A DNA stretch of 64,000 nucleotides from Endozoicomonas sp. 8E (GTDB taxonomy: Bacteria > Pseudomonadota > Gammaproteobacteria > Pseudomonadales > Endozoicomonadaceae). The notes under the pieces are model-generated. The model saw only the letters and a program-made list of their open reading frames with translations, was not told the origin of the DNA and searched no databases. A program made the translations under genes and the position numbers. Location of the stretch: contig NZ_CP120717.1 of NCBI RefSeq assembly GCF_032883915.1, forward strand, positions 4,781,697 through 4,845,696, given 5' to 3'. Shown here piece by piece: positions 46,675 through 55,213 of the stretch (its first letter is position 1; each line of letters starts with the position of its first letter).

Positions 46675-46702
46675 AGGTGAGACTCACTCGTCTCACCTTT
46701 TA
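46675..46702. terminator. Terminator between convergent transporter and ruvA
   Basis: GGTGAGAC (46676-46683) pairs with GTCTCACC (46690-46697), followed by TTTT on the plus strand and by TT on the minus strand. Confidence 0.7.
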
Positions 46703-46719
46703 AATAATGCGCAGTGTTA

Positions 46720-47331
46720 TCAGATCATACTTTTCAGAGCCTGACGAATCAGCTCTTCACTGGTCATAGCATCCTTGAGCAACTTACCGATGACTTTGCC
46801 GGCTTCCTGGGGCTTATAACCTAGGGCCACCAGTGCACTGACGGCTTCCTGTTCAATATCTTTTGCTTCGGCTGCCATTTCGCCACCGGCAACCAGGGGC
46901 TTACCTTCCAGCAGAGGCGCTGATTGCCAACGATCCAGCTTATCTTTCATTTCAACAATCAGCCGCTCGGCTGTTTTCTTTCCCACACCTGGCAGCTTCA
47001 CCAGCGTGGCACTGTCACCCTCCTGCACACAGCGCACAAAAGCATCAGCTTCTATACCGGACAACAGGGTCAGTCCGAGCTTGGGGCCGACCCCATTGAC
47101 CTTGATCAGAGTTCTAAACAACTCCCGCTCATCACGATTACTAAAACCGTATAGGAGCTGGGCATCTTCCCGCACCACAAAGTGGGTATATAACACGACC
47201 TCCTGACCAACTTCCGGTAGTTTATAAAAAACCGACATCGGAGCTTCCACTTCATACCCGATACCATGGGTCTCTATCAGCAAATGAGGGGGCTGTTTGT
47301 CAGCCAGAAGGCCCCGAATTCTTCCAATCAT
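46720..47331 (-). CDS. ruvA: Holliday junction-binding protein RuvA
   Basis: 203 aa from the ATG at 47331, as in E. coli (203). OB domain at the N-terminus (MIGRIRG), two helix-hairpin-helix motifs ([15 protein letters not shown] and [19 protein letters not shown]) and a C-terminal domain III that touches RuvB. GGA lies 9 nt before the ATG. Confidence 0.95.
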   Translation of the reverse strand: MIGRIRGLLADKQPPHLLIETHGIGYEVEAPMSVFYKLPEVGQEVVLYTHFVVREDAQLLYGFSNRDERELFRTLIKVNGVGPKLGLTLLSGIEADAFVRCVQEGDSATLVKLPGVGKKTAERLIVEMKDKLDRWQSAPLLEGKPLVAGGEMAAEAKDIEQEAVSALVALGYKPQEAGKVIGKLLKDAMTSEELIRQALKSMI

Positions 47332-47469
47332 CTTGTTTTCCAAATTTTTTATTTTCTGACTACAAGGTCAGAACGCCTAACAATACACCGAGTGCGAAGA
47401 ACTCCTGCGAATTGTCCCTCTCTAAACACTAAGAGAAGTTCAATTCAATGATCTGAAGGAGCTGCCCCT

Positions 47470-48015
47470 TTGAAGAAACTTCGCACATTCCTGGGATCGC
47501 TCTGGCAGATCCTGCCTGAGGCTGGTCTGGCCAGTGAATACCACCCAGCTGTATCCGGTGGCCCTATTCCTATCCCTTTCATCAGGTCACAGAAATCTTT
47601 GTTGAAGAAAGACTTCCCAGGACGCCCGGCAAACTCACCTGAGCTTGATAAGCCTGCTCGCAGTTTCACCAGTTATATACAAGGCTACAGCAGCCTTCCT
47701 ATGAGAGATCGCGCTCTGGTTGCTCTTCGAAGTGCCTACCTCTGCAATACCCGACACCTTATCCCGGATATTGCTCAATGCGCTCTGGATACGGGACTGA
47801 AAGCCAGTGATGTACAGATGGTTTCTCGTGGTCATCTGGCACCGGGCTGGGACAACCGCCAGCGCCTGTTACTGAAAACCACGGAAGAACTCTACAAAGA
47901 ACAGATCATAGGTCCGGCGAACTGGAAAGAACTGAAGAAAATCTACACGCCACAACAGATTCTGGATCTGGTGTTTTGCATCGCTTCCTTTCACCTTTGT
48001 GTCCACCCAAACTAA
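47470..48015 (+). CDS. Carboxymuconolactone decarboxylase-like protein, apparently truncated at the C-terminus
   Basis: 181 aa. The central part (MRDRALVALRSAYLCNTRHL, then MVSRGHLAPGWDNRQRLLLK and TPQQILDLVFCIASFH) follows the CMD/AhpD-like pattern. Family members usually continue 15-25 residues after the last helix; here the frame stops at a TAA whose last A is the first base of element copy 4. TTG start supported by AAGGAG 9 nt upstream. Lies between ruvA and ruvC on the opposite strand. Function unknown; may be a pseudogene. Confidence 0.65.
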   Translation: MKKLRTFLGSLWQILPEAGLASEYHPAVSGGPIPIPFIRSQKSLLKKDFPGRPANSPELDKPARSFTSYIQGYSSLPMRDRALVALRSAYLCNTRHLIPDIAQCALDTGLKASDVQMVSRGHLAPGWDNRQRLLLKTTEELYKEQIIGPANWKELKKIYTPQQILDLVFCIASFHLCVHPN

Positions 48016-48305
48016 GGAGGCTGACCGGGAATAGACTGCCCTGCACCGCAACTGCTCCTGCGTTGCTCTAGCTCCTGCATCCATGCAGTCGTCGGCAACT
48101 GCTCCTGCGTTGCTCTAGCTCCTGCATCCATGCAGTCGTCGGCAACTGCTCCTGCGTTGCTCTAGCTCCTGCATCCATGCAGTCGTCGGCAACTGCTCCT
48201 GCGTTGCTCTAGCTCCTGCATCCATGCAGTCGTACGGCGACAGCACATTGGTCTGAAAATCCGCTTTTGTTCGTCAAATAGCTCGCTATTCTCGGTCAGC
48301 CTCCT
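48015..48305 (-). repeat. Dispersed palindromic element, copy 4 (four 47-bp units, internal deletion)
   Basis: 291 bp, opposite orientation to copies 1-3. Arms read AGGAGGCTGACC and GGTCAGCCTCCT: both changed at the same position relative to the other copies, so pairing is kept. The inner left arm is missing: the end repeat GAGAATAGCG joins directly to the internal GAGAATAGCGAGC, as if the segment between these repeats had been deleted. Four 47-bp units are present. The ends overlap the stop codons of both convergent neighbours (48013-48015 and 48304-48306). Confidence 0.85.
48048..48233. repeat. 47-bp tandem repeat, four units, inside element copy 4
   Basis: Units start at 48048, 48095, 48142 and 48189 and are identical apart from the last two bases of the fourth. 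Each begins GCAACTGCTCCTGCGTTGCT and contains the palindrome CTGCATCCATGCAG. The same 47-bp unit is present once in element copy 1 and absent from copies 2 and 3. Confidence 0.95.
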
Positions 48306-48831
48306 ATGACTGCCCCGTAAGACGACGACGTCGAGTACCTGTAGCACCTGCCATTCTGACCAGACTGGAGCGAGTATGAGCATGACAAAGAGCAACCGCC
48401 AGAGCGTCCGCAGCATCGGCCTGGGGGGTATCATTCAAGTCAAGGATCGACTTCACCATGTGCTTTACCTGGTACTTATCCGCAGAGCCTTTACCAACGA
48501 CAGCCTGCTTAACCTGTCGGGCAGAGTACTCCGACACCTCAATATTGTGATTAACCACAGCCACAATGGCCGCTGCCCTGGCCTGACCCAGCTTTAGTGC
48601 CGAATCAGCATTTCTGGACATGAAGACTTGTTCTACACCGACGGACTGCGGGATGTAACGTTCGATCAGAGTGCTGATGCCTTCATAAATCTGCTGCAAC
48701 CGCTCAGGCAGGGGCGCTTCCCGGATGCGAATACAGCCGGACGCCACATAATGCGTTTTATTGCCTACTTCTTCAATTAATCCATAGCCGGTAATTCTTG
48801 AGCCCGGATCTATCCCCATCAGGATGGCCAT
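48304..48831 (-). CDS. ruvC: Holliday junction resolvase RuvC
   Basis: 175 aa, normal length. First acidic residue in [13 protein letters not shown] (Asp8), then VEQVFMSRN, and the closing acidic region [16 protein letters not shown]. Cuts Holliday junctions with RuvAB. The stop codon TAG (48304-48306) is formed partly by the right end of element copy 4. Downstream of yebC, but separated from ruvA by the element and a plus-strand gene. Confidence 0.95.
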   Translation of the reverse strand: MAILMGIDPGSRITGYGLIEEVGNKTHYVASGCIRIREAPLPERLQQIYEGISTLIERYIPQSVGVEQVFMSRNADSALKLGQARAAAIVAVVNHNIEVSEYSARQVKQAVVGKGSADKYQVKHMVKSILDLNDTPQADAADALAVALCHAHTRSSLVRMAGATGTRRRRLTGQS

Positions 48832-49173
48832 TCAGAATTTATTCTCAAGTCAGATGTCGCTATTTTCAATGACAGCGTTTTGATGTACCCCCGGGGTCAA
48901 TAAGTATGACAGCCTCTGCCAAAAAAATCTGACAGGCGAGGGTTCGGAGTCATGGTTATGTCAAAAGGATACTGTACACCCATACAATATACCAGCGGTC
49001 CCGGTGGGTATCAGAAACTTACAATTCAAGAACACTGAATTACCAAACTTGCCTGTGAGTAACGATAGAAGCAGCTTAGTATTTCTCTGGTAATACTTTC
49101 GTGGCGAGACCCGCAAAGATCATTGTTCTTGCTCAAGACTGTTTTACTCCACAAGATGATCCGGAAACGATTA
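48832..49173. other. Intergenic region upstream of ruvC
   Basis: About 340 bp with no supported gene or RNA. Presumably contains the ruvC promoter, since yebC ends in its own terminator. Confidence 0.4.
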
Positions 49174-49359
49174 ATGTCCGACCTGTTAAAAACATTAATG
49201 ATTATCACAGGCATCATTATTGTATTGTTTATGCTGCTGGTAGGCTTCAATGTCTGGGCATTCACTGGTGCTCCAGCCGGGATGGTATCACCGAAACAGA
49301 AACAAAAAAGCCCCGACACTTTCGTTATCGAGGCTCTTCAGATCGATAGAACAACTTAG
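49174..49359 (+). CDS. Possible small single-span membrane protein
   Basis: 61 codons: one strong hydrophobic helix ([18 protein letters not shown]) then a short polar tail. GGAA lies about 8 nt before the ATG. Its 3' part overlaps the yebC terminator and its end touches the convergent yebC stop, which argues against strong conservation. No family recognised. Confidence 0.35.
   Translation: MSDLLKTLMIITGIIIVLFMLLVGFNVWAFTGAPAGMVSPKQKQKSPDTFVIEALQIDRTT
49303..49335 (-). terminator. Terminator of yebC
   Basis: Minus-strand AGCCTCGA pairs with TCGGGGCT (one G-U), followed by a T-run, about 20 bp beyond the yebC stop. Confidence 0.75.
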
Positions 49360-50102
49360 TCCAGCTGCTCCATCACTTCGGCAGGAATGTCAGCGTTAGT
49401 GTATACATTTTGCACGTCGTCCAAATCTTCGAGACGATCCACCAGCTTCATGATTTTTTCCGCACCGTCTTTATCCAGTTCTGTCCGGGTAGAAGCGATC
49501 ATTGCTACTTCACCGCCCGCTGGTGTCAGACCTGCAGCTTCAATGGCTTCTTTTACCGCCATGAACTCAGTCCACTCAGTGACCACTTCAATGGAACCAT
49601 CGTCGTTAGTCAGGACATCTTCGGCGCCGGCTTCCAGAGCAGCTTCCATGACAGTGTCTTCATCAAGACCCGGCTCGAAGAAGATCTGCCCCTTACGCTC
49701 AAAAAGATACGCTACAGAACCATCAGTACCCAGATTGCCACCGTGCTTAGAGAAAGCATGGCGTACTTCTGCAACGGTACGGTTACGGTTGTCTGTCAGA
49801 CATTCCACCAACACCGCGATACCGCCAGCACCGTAGCCTTCGTAGGTCACTTCTTCCATGTTGGAATCGTCATCACCACCGGCACCACGAGCAATGGCTC
49901 TGTTGATGGTGTCACGGGTCATGTTGGCACCCAGAGCCTTGTCAACCACCTGACGCAGCTTGGGGTTATCCTCGATATTCCCACCGCCCTGCTTGGCCGC
50001 TACCACCAGCTCACGAATGATCTTGGTGAAGATTTTGCCACGCTTGGCGTCCTGAGCCGCCTTACGGTGTTTGATATTGGCCCATTTACTATGACCTGCC
50101 AT
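49356..50102 (-). CDS. yebC: YebC/TACO1 family protein
   Basis: 248 aa. Opens [20 protein letters not shown] and has the [17 protein letters not shown] and [13 protein letters not shown] regions typical of the family. YebC proteins aid translation of proline-rich stretches, and some act as transcription regulators. Between aspS and ruvC as in most gammaproteobacteria. Confidence 0.95.
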   Translation of the reverse strand: MAGHSKWANIKHRKAAQDAKRGKIFTKIIRELVVAAKQGGGNIEDNPKLRQVVDKALGANMTRDTINRAIARGAGGDDDSNMEEVTYEGYGAGGIAVLVECLTDNRNRTVAEVRHAFSKHGGNLGTDGSVAYLFERKGQIFFEPGLDEDTVMEAALEAGAEDVLTNDDGSIEVVTEWTEFMAVKEAIEAAGLTPAGGEVAMIASTRTELDKDGAEKIMKLVDRLEDLDDVQNVYTNADIPAEVMEQLD

Positions 50103-50200
50103 AGAAAATACCCTTTATCTCTTCTTGAACAGGCCGGTAAAAACCGGCTTCAACAATTTATAAAATGGTCGCAGACGCGTTATGAAATGGTCGCAGACGC

Positions 50201-51982
50201 TCAGTGACTGGTTGCAGACGCCGGATCACGACGAATACGGATATTCAGATCGCGCAGCTGGGTAGCATCCACTTCGCCCGGAGCCTGAGTCAGCAGACAG
50301 GCTGCGGACTGAGTTTTCGGGAAAGCAATAACGTCACGAATATTATCGGTACCGCACAGCAGCATAACCAGACGGTCCAGACCAAACGCCAGACCACCGT
50401 GGGGAGGCGCACCGTATTTCAGAGCGTCCAGCAGGAAGCCAAACTTTTCCTGCTGCTCTTCTTCCTCAATTTTCAGGATACGAAATACTGTCTGCTGCAT
50501 TTCCTGATTGTGAATACGAACAGAACCACCACCGACTTCATAACCGTTGATAACCATGTCATAGGCACGGGACAGAGCTTCAGCAGGATTTGCTTCAAGC
50601 TCTTCAGCTGAGGTCGTTGGCGCTGTGAACGGATGGTGCAGTGCGGTCAGTTCGCCGCCGTCTGTTTCTTCAAACATCGGAAAGTCAACAACCCAGAGTG
50701 GCGCCCACTCTTTCGTATACAAATTCAGGTCAGCACCGATCTTACAACGCAATGCACCCAGAGCTTCGTTGACCACCTTTTCTTTGTCCGCACCAAAGAA
50801 GACGATATCGCCATTCCTGGCGTCCAGACGCTCCATAATCTTCATGGTGACATCGTCGCCCAGGAACTTGATGATCGGAGACTGAAGGCCGTTTGTGCCG
50901 TTTTCGATTTCATTGACCTTGATCCAGGCCAGACCCTTGGCACCGTATATGCTGACAAACCGGGTGTAGTCATCAATCTGTTTACGGGAAAGCTCAGCTC
51001 CACCGGGTACTTTCAGTGCAGCTACGCGTCCTTTCGGGTCTTCAGCCGGTCCTTTGAAGACCTTGAATTCAACTCCGGCCATCAGATCAGCAACGTCCAC
51101 CAGCTCCAGAGGAATACGCAGGTCTGGCTTGTCAGAACCATAAAGGTTCATGGCTTGTGCAAAAGTCATGTGCGGGAATTCGCCCAGCTCAACACCACCC
51201 ACCTTTTTAAAAGTGGTTTTAACCAGCTCTTCAGCCATACCCATGATCCGGGACTCGTCCATGAAGGAGGTTTCGATATCGATCTGAGTAAATTCCGGTT
51301 GGCGGTCAGCACGCAGATCTTCGTCACGGAAGCATTTTACGATTTGATAGTAACGATCAAAGCCTGCCACCATCAGCATTTGCTTGAACAGCTGGGGAGA
51401 CTGTGGCAGCGCAAAGAACTTACCTTCGTGAGTTCGACTGGGTACCAGGTAGTCACGGGCACCTTCCGGGGTCGCACGCGTCAAAACGGGGGTTTCAACA
51501 TCCAGATAACCCTGCTCATCCATAAAGCTGCGAACAGCACTGGTCAGCTTGCTGCGAAGGATCATTTTTTCCTGCATTTCCGGACGACGCAGATCAATAA
51601 CACGGTTTTTCAGACGAACTTCTTCACCTACATCGGTGTAGCCTTCGACCTGGAAAGGCGGTGTCTGGGCTTCATTCAGGATTTCTACCTGCTTACCCAA
51701 GACCTCAATCTCACCGGTACCCATATTGGTGTTTACAGTGCCTTCGGGACGGGGACGTACAAATCCGGTGATTTTCAGCACGTATTCACTGCGTGCTTTA
51801 TCGGCGAGAGCAAACGCCTCTTCGGTGTCAGGATCAATAACAACCTGGGCGATACCTTCACGGTCACGCATATCCAGGAAGATCACACCACCATGGTCGC
51901 GACGGCGGTGTACCCATCCACACAGGGTAACCTCATGCCCGTCATGGGAGAGATTCAGTTCGCCGCAATAATGGCTGCGCAT
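50201..51982 (-). CDS. aspS: Aspartyl-tRNA synthetase
   Basis: 593 aa from the ATG at 51982 (AGG 7 nt before); the 37 extra upstream codons do not resemble the family. N-terminal OB anticodon domain ([21 protein letters not shown]), class II core with [20 protein letters not shown] (motif 2) and [13 protein letters not shown] (motif 3), and the bacterial GAD insertion. Charges tRNA-Asp. The C-terminal codons lie within three short direct repeats that continue past the stop. Confidence 0.96.
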   Translation of the reverse strand: MRSHYCGELNLSHDGHEVTLCGWVHRRRDHGGVIFLDMRDREGIAQVVIDPDTEEAFALADKARSEYVLKITGFVRPRPEGTVNTNMGTGEIEVLGKQVEILNEAQTPPFQVEGYTDVGEEVRLKNRVIDLRRPEMQEKMILRSKLTSAVRSFMDEQGYLDVETPVLTRATPEGARDYLVPSRTHEGKFFALPQSPQLFKQMLMVAGFDRYYQIVKCFRDEDLRADRQPEFTQIDIETSFMDESRIMGMAEELVKTTFKKVGGVELGEFPHMTFAQAMNLYGSDKPDLRIPLELVDVADLMAGVEFKVFKGPAEDPKGRVAALKVPGGAELSRKQIDDYTRFVSIYGAKGLAWIKVNEIENGTNGLQSPIIKFLGDDVTMKIMERLDARNGDIVFFGADKEKVVNEALGALRCKIGADLNLYTKEWAPLWVVDFPMFEETDGGELTALHHPFTAPTTSAEELEANPAEALSRAYDMVINGYEVGGGSVRIHNQEMQQTVFRILKIEEEEQQEKFGFLLDALKYGAPPHGGLAFGLDRLVMLLCGTDNIRDVIAFPKTQSAACLLTQAPGEVDATQLRDLNIRIRRDPASATSH

Positions 51983-52102
51983 AACATACCTCGAAACTGG
52001 GGGGCTATTCAGGTTCAGCACAGAATCATCTGAAATTTTGTGCCTGAATTTATGGTTTTGAGTCACTCCGGGTGAAACAACCTCAGTGCTCAAATGACCG
52101 AA

Positions 52103-52363
52103 TTACTCACTGGCGGCTACAGCGCCGCCCGAGCCCTTGGCAGGGCCCTGATGATCATTGGAGGACAGATTCTTCTTATTGCCATTCTTGAAGTCTGTTT
52201 CGTACCAGCCACCGCCTTTCAGCCTGAAGGCCGGGGCACTTAACAGTTTTTTTAACTCAGGCTCACCACAGACACCACAGTCAGTCAGAGGTGCATCACT
52301 GAACGCTTGAATCACTTCCTGCACACCACCGCAACTTCCGCACTGATATTCGTAGATCGGCAT
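52103..52363 (-). CDS. FmdB-type zinc ribbon protein
   Basis: 86 aa. MPIYEYQCGSCG with a second CxxC (CGVCGE) forms a zinc ribbon; the C-terminal half is Gly/Ser/Asn-rich and disordered. Regulatory role suspected in the family. Commonly sits just upstream of aspS, as here. Confidence 0.88.
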   Translation of the reverse strand: MPIYEYQCGSCGGVQEVIQAFSDAPLTDCGVCGEPELKKLLSAPAFRLKGGGWYETDFKNGNKKNLSSNDHQGPAKGSGGAVAASE

Positions 52364-52541
52364 TGAATCTGTCTATCCTTTGTTTGCCATTGTCAGAACT
52401 GGGGCATTATACCTGAACCCTTGATTTTCACCAGATAGTGTCAAGACCAATAATCAGGAAATAGAGACGGGATCAGGGATATTTTCGATGACTCTGCAGA
52501 CTCTCCGAAAGACGAGGGAGGGAGACCCCTCCCCGCTGCTC

Positions 52542-54038
52542 TCAAACTCGATTACTTTTACTGATTTGAACAGCTGCCTCCTGCTGCTTTTCCAACGACT
52601 CCGCGACTTCCAGTAGAATCGACTCAAAATCCTGCAGATGCTCGGCAACACTCTTGCGTTGAGCATCCACATTCTCAGCCACTTCATCGAGGTGATCTTC
52701 TTTCACATCCTGAGTTTCCTGACCTTCTTCCAGCTTTGCTTCCATCCAGAGGCGGGCAAAAACCTGAGGACTGCTTGCACCTTCAAAACTGAGATTATCA
52801 CCCCGGTGAGTCTCCTCTGCAGGGTTGACTGCATCCTCCAGTGCCTTTTCTGAGGGGACGCTGTTCAGAGCAATAGCGAACCCTTCTTCGGCTGCAGGAG
52901 AGTTTCTTACCTGAGGTTTATCGTCAAGGCCCTGAACAGCACTTCTCAGCTCTGCAGGGTCAGAGGGAGAGAATACCTGTTGCAGAGTCTCCAGATCCTC
53001 AGCGGCCAGGAACTGATTAACACCCTCCTCAAGCTCAATCCGGTCATCCTCTGACCGGATTTCACCTTCTCTGTGCTCTTTATCCAGCGACTTTACTCCG
53101 TCCTCGTTCTGCCCCCTTCTTCTGGACTCTCTTACCTGCTCTTTCTGAGCCCTCTGTTCGAGCTCTTTTACGGCTTGCACACCTTCTTCACCGGTTTTCA
53201 TAGCAGCAGGATCGAACCGCTGACGAATTCGCCCCAGCAGACTGTTAACACGCACAAACTCTGGCGTCACTGTGTTCAGCTGTCTGTTAGCTTTGAGTAA
53301 TGCAGCATGATCCGCAGTATTACTGACTTCCAATGTCTTCATCTGCTGGCTCAGAGCATTGATTTCTGTGGCAACACCTGCAATTTGATACTCGAGCGCT
53401 GTAATTTCATTCATCAACCGGTTTATTTGACCACCACTGCTATTGTTACCGGCTTGATTGGACTGAGCACTAGCCAATTCAGCCTCTTTCAGAGTTTTAT
53501 GAAGATTTTTGCTGATCAGAAGTTCAGCATAGACGTCCCGCTGAGCCGCTATGTCTTTTAAATCCTCGGTTCTGGATCGAATATTTTCTCTCAGATTAAG
53601 GGCAGTGACTGCACTATCCTCCCTCCTGCCCTGCTGATAGACCCGATTGCTGAAATTCTGATCGATAGAAGCAGCACTCACCATAGCCTGTGTATCACTG
53701 ATCATCCCTTTAACAATAAGAATGAGTGACTGGGTGTCATTAATATCGATATCCTGGGCATTGAAACGACGATTGAACTCATGCACTGCTGCCCTGAAGC
53801 CATCCAGCCTGGCATCAAAAGCTCTTTGGAGAAAATCATCACTGTCTGCATTGGAGACGCCCGGCTGATCTGGACTGACACTGACCGCCTGACCGCTATT
53901 ACTATTTTGTGAGTTGGAAACCGAATTCGAGTTACTGAACCCCTGACTTACCTGTACCTGTGCAGGAGTTTGAGATACCTGCACATTCTGTTGCACAGGG
54001 GTCTGGGATACTCCGGAATTGGGATCGACTGGATTCAT
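52542..54038 (-). CDS. Probable type III secreted protein, coiled-coil rich
   Basis: 498 aa from the ATG at 54038, preceded by GGAGGA and 2 bp after the chaperone stop. The first 65 residues are Ser/Asn/Gln/Val-rich and lack charge clusters (VSQTPVQQNVQVSQTPAQV), as in many type III secretion signals. The middle (about 180-290) is predicted coiled coil (NEITALEYQIAGVATEINAL); the C-terminal half is acidic. No membrane segment, so not a classical pore-forming translocator. Paired with an LcrH/SycD-type chaperone, it may be a hydrophilic translocator, regulator or effector. No close family recognised. Confidence 0.6.
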   Translation of the reverse strand: MNPVDPNSGVSQTPVQQNVQVSQTPAQVQVSQGFSNSNSVSNSQNSNSGQAVSVSPDQPGVSNADSDDFLQRAFDARLDGFRAAVHEFNRRFNAQDIDINDTQSLILIVKGMISDTQAMVSAASIDQNFSNRVYQQGRREDSAVTALNLRENIRSRTEDLKDIAAQRDVYAELLISKNLHKTLKEAELASAQSNQAGNNSSGGQINRLMNEITALEYQIAGVATEINALSQQMKTLEVSNTADHAALLKANRQLNTVTPEFVRVNSLLGRIRQRFDPAAMKTGEEGVQAVKELEQRAQKEQVRESRRRGQNEDGVKSLDKEHREGEIRSEDDRIELEEGVNQFLAAEDLETLQQVFSPSDPAELRSAVQGLDDKPQVRNSPAAEEGFAIALNSVPSEKALEDAVNPAEETHRGDNLSFEGASSPQVFARLWMEAKLEEGQETQDVKEDHLDEVAENVDAQRKSVAEHLQDFESILLEVAESLEKQQEAAVQISKSNRV

Positions 54039-54040
54039 AG

Positions 54041-54526
54041 TCACTTCCTCCCTGAAGGTTCTATTAGATAGTGTTTTAGTTGTTTGGCCTGTTTCCGCTC
54101 TTCTTCCCACCCTTTGGATGATTTCAGAATTTTCGCTGCATTTGACAGTGCTTTAACCGCCAACTTTCGATTTTTTAGCCGAATAAAGCACTCTGTCATA
54201 CAAATTGATGGACGAGGATCTTTGTCATCCAGCTTTTCAGCATAATTCAGTGCGGGTATTGCAGCTGCATCCTGATTTAGATGGTGAAGAGCCAACCCTA
54301 TTCCCAGGTAGTAACGAGAACTGCGATGATCCAGAAGAGCCAGATAACGAAAGACTTTAAGAGCTTCCGCGTAGTGACCAATACTGAAATGACTGAATCC
54401 AAGCTGATAGATGGCCTCCATCTGATCCTGATCCAGCCTTCTTAATTCACGTATCGTTCCGCCCCGTCTTAAATAAGTCAGCCAAAGGTCTTTTCCTGCT
54501 TCAGCATTTTGCTGCAAGCTGTTCAT
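54041..54526 (-). CDS. LcrH/SycD-type class II type III secretion chaperone
   Basis: 161 aa. Three TPR-like repeats as in LcrH: EAIYQLGFSHFSIGHYAEAL, KVFRYLALLDHRSSRYYLGI and DDKDPRPSICMTECFIRL, the last echoing the KEPRFPFHAAECLL segment of LcrH. Class II chaperones hold translocators before secretion. The gene directly precedes and is translationally close to the putative secreted protein at 52542-54038. Confidence 0.75.
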   Translation of the reverse strand: MNSLQQNAEAGKDLWLTYLRRGGTIRELRRLDQDQMEAIYQLGFSHFSIGHYAEALKVFRYLALLDHRSSRYYLGIGLALHHLNQDAAAIPALNYAEKLDDKDPRPSICMTECFIRLKNRKLAVKALSNAAKILKSSKGWEEERKQAKQLKHYLIEPSGRK

Positions 54527-55213
54527 AATTCATCCCTGAAAAACAAATGATCTCAATTCATTATAAACATTCATTTTTTTCTGCCTTTCATTCATTAATC
54601 CTGTCAAAACAACAAAAAGAAATTAAAAGCATTAATATTTATTCATTAAGATAATTTGCAAAATATCAGATCGCTGTTTTACTCAAGTATTCATATTGCC
54701 TAAACACTGAATCAAAAAAGGACTGAGCCTGATAATTTCAAGTTTCATAGCTCCATGCATTTGGAACTTGTCGTTATAACTACGATGAGTGCTGTTGTGG
54801 TTGTGGCATTCATTTAGCTGGCAAGTCGGCTGGTCGAGGTAGTTGTGGCATATTAGGTCTGGAAAATATCATAGGCGTTGCCAGAATCGAGCAAGACTCT
54901 GTTCATGTCCGGTTCCCCGGTACGTCCATGAGTAAGAGGACATGACTGTTATTCACCTCAAACTCGATTACACAGTCGGTGCCTTTAGGGGCGGGATTGC
55001 AGGATAGCTTTATCATGCATGGATGCGGCCCCGCTAAACGCTTGTACAAATGATGTGAGATTTTTCTAAACCCTGTTGCATCCTGTTCAGGATTGTATAA
55101 GAATCACTCTTAGCCCTATGGGGAGGTTTCGCAGTACATTCCGTCCAAGCATTACAAGGATTTTGAAACCAGGGCTAGAACACACATCGAATGCAGCAAG
55201 GAGCTGAACACTA
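54527..55213. other. Long gene-free region before the porin, with hairpins
   Basis: About 690 bp without a supported gene. The part near the chaperone gene is AT-rich. A bulged hairpin at 54984-55038 (TTTAG/CTAAA, then GGG/CCC) and a small perfect one at 55080-55093 (ATCCT with AGGAT) lie in the part nearest the porin. It could be a long regulated leader, an undetected small RNA or remains of an insertion. Confidence 0.35.

Noticed and set aside
48048-48233. Four regular repeats that could suggest a CRISPR array
   Set aside because: The 47-bp units are directly adjacent with no unique spacers, and no cas gene is nearby.
50633-52033. Plus-strand open frame of 466 codons
   Set aside because: It lies antisense to aspS, has no recognisable domain and no ribosome site, and aspS is certain.
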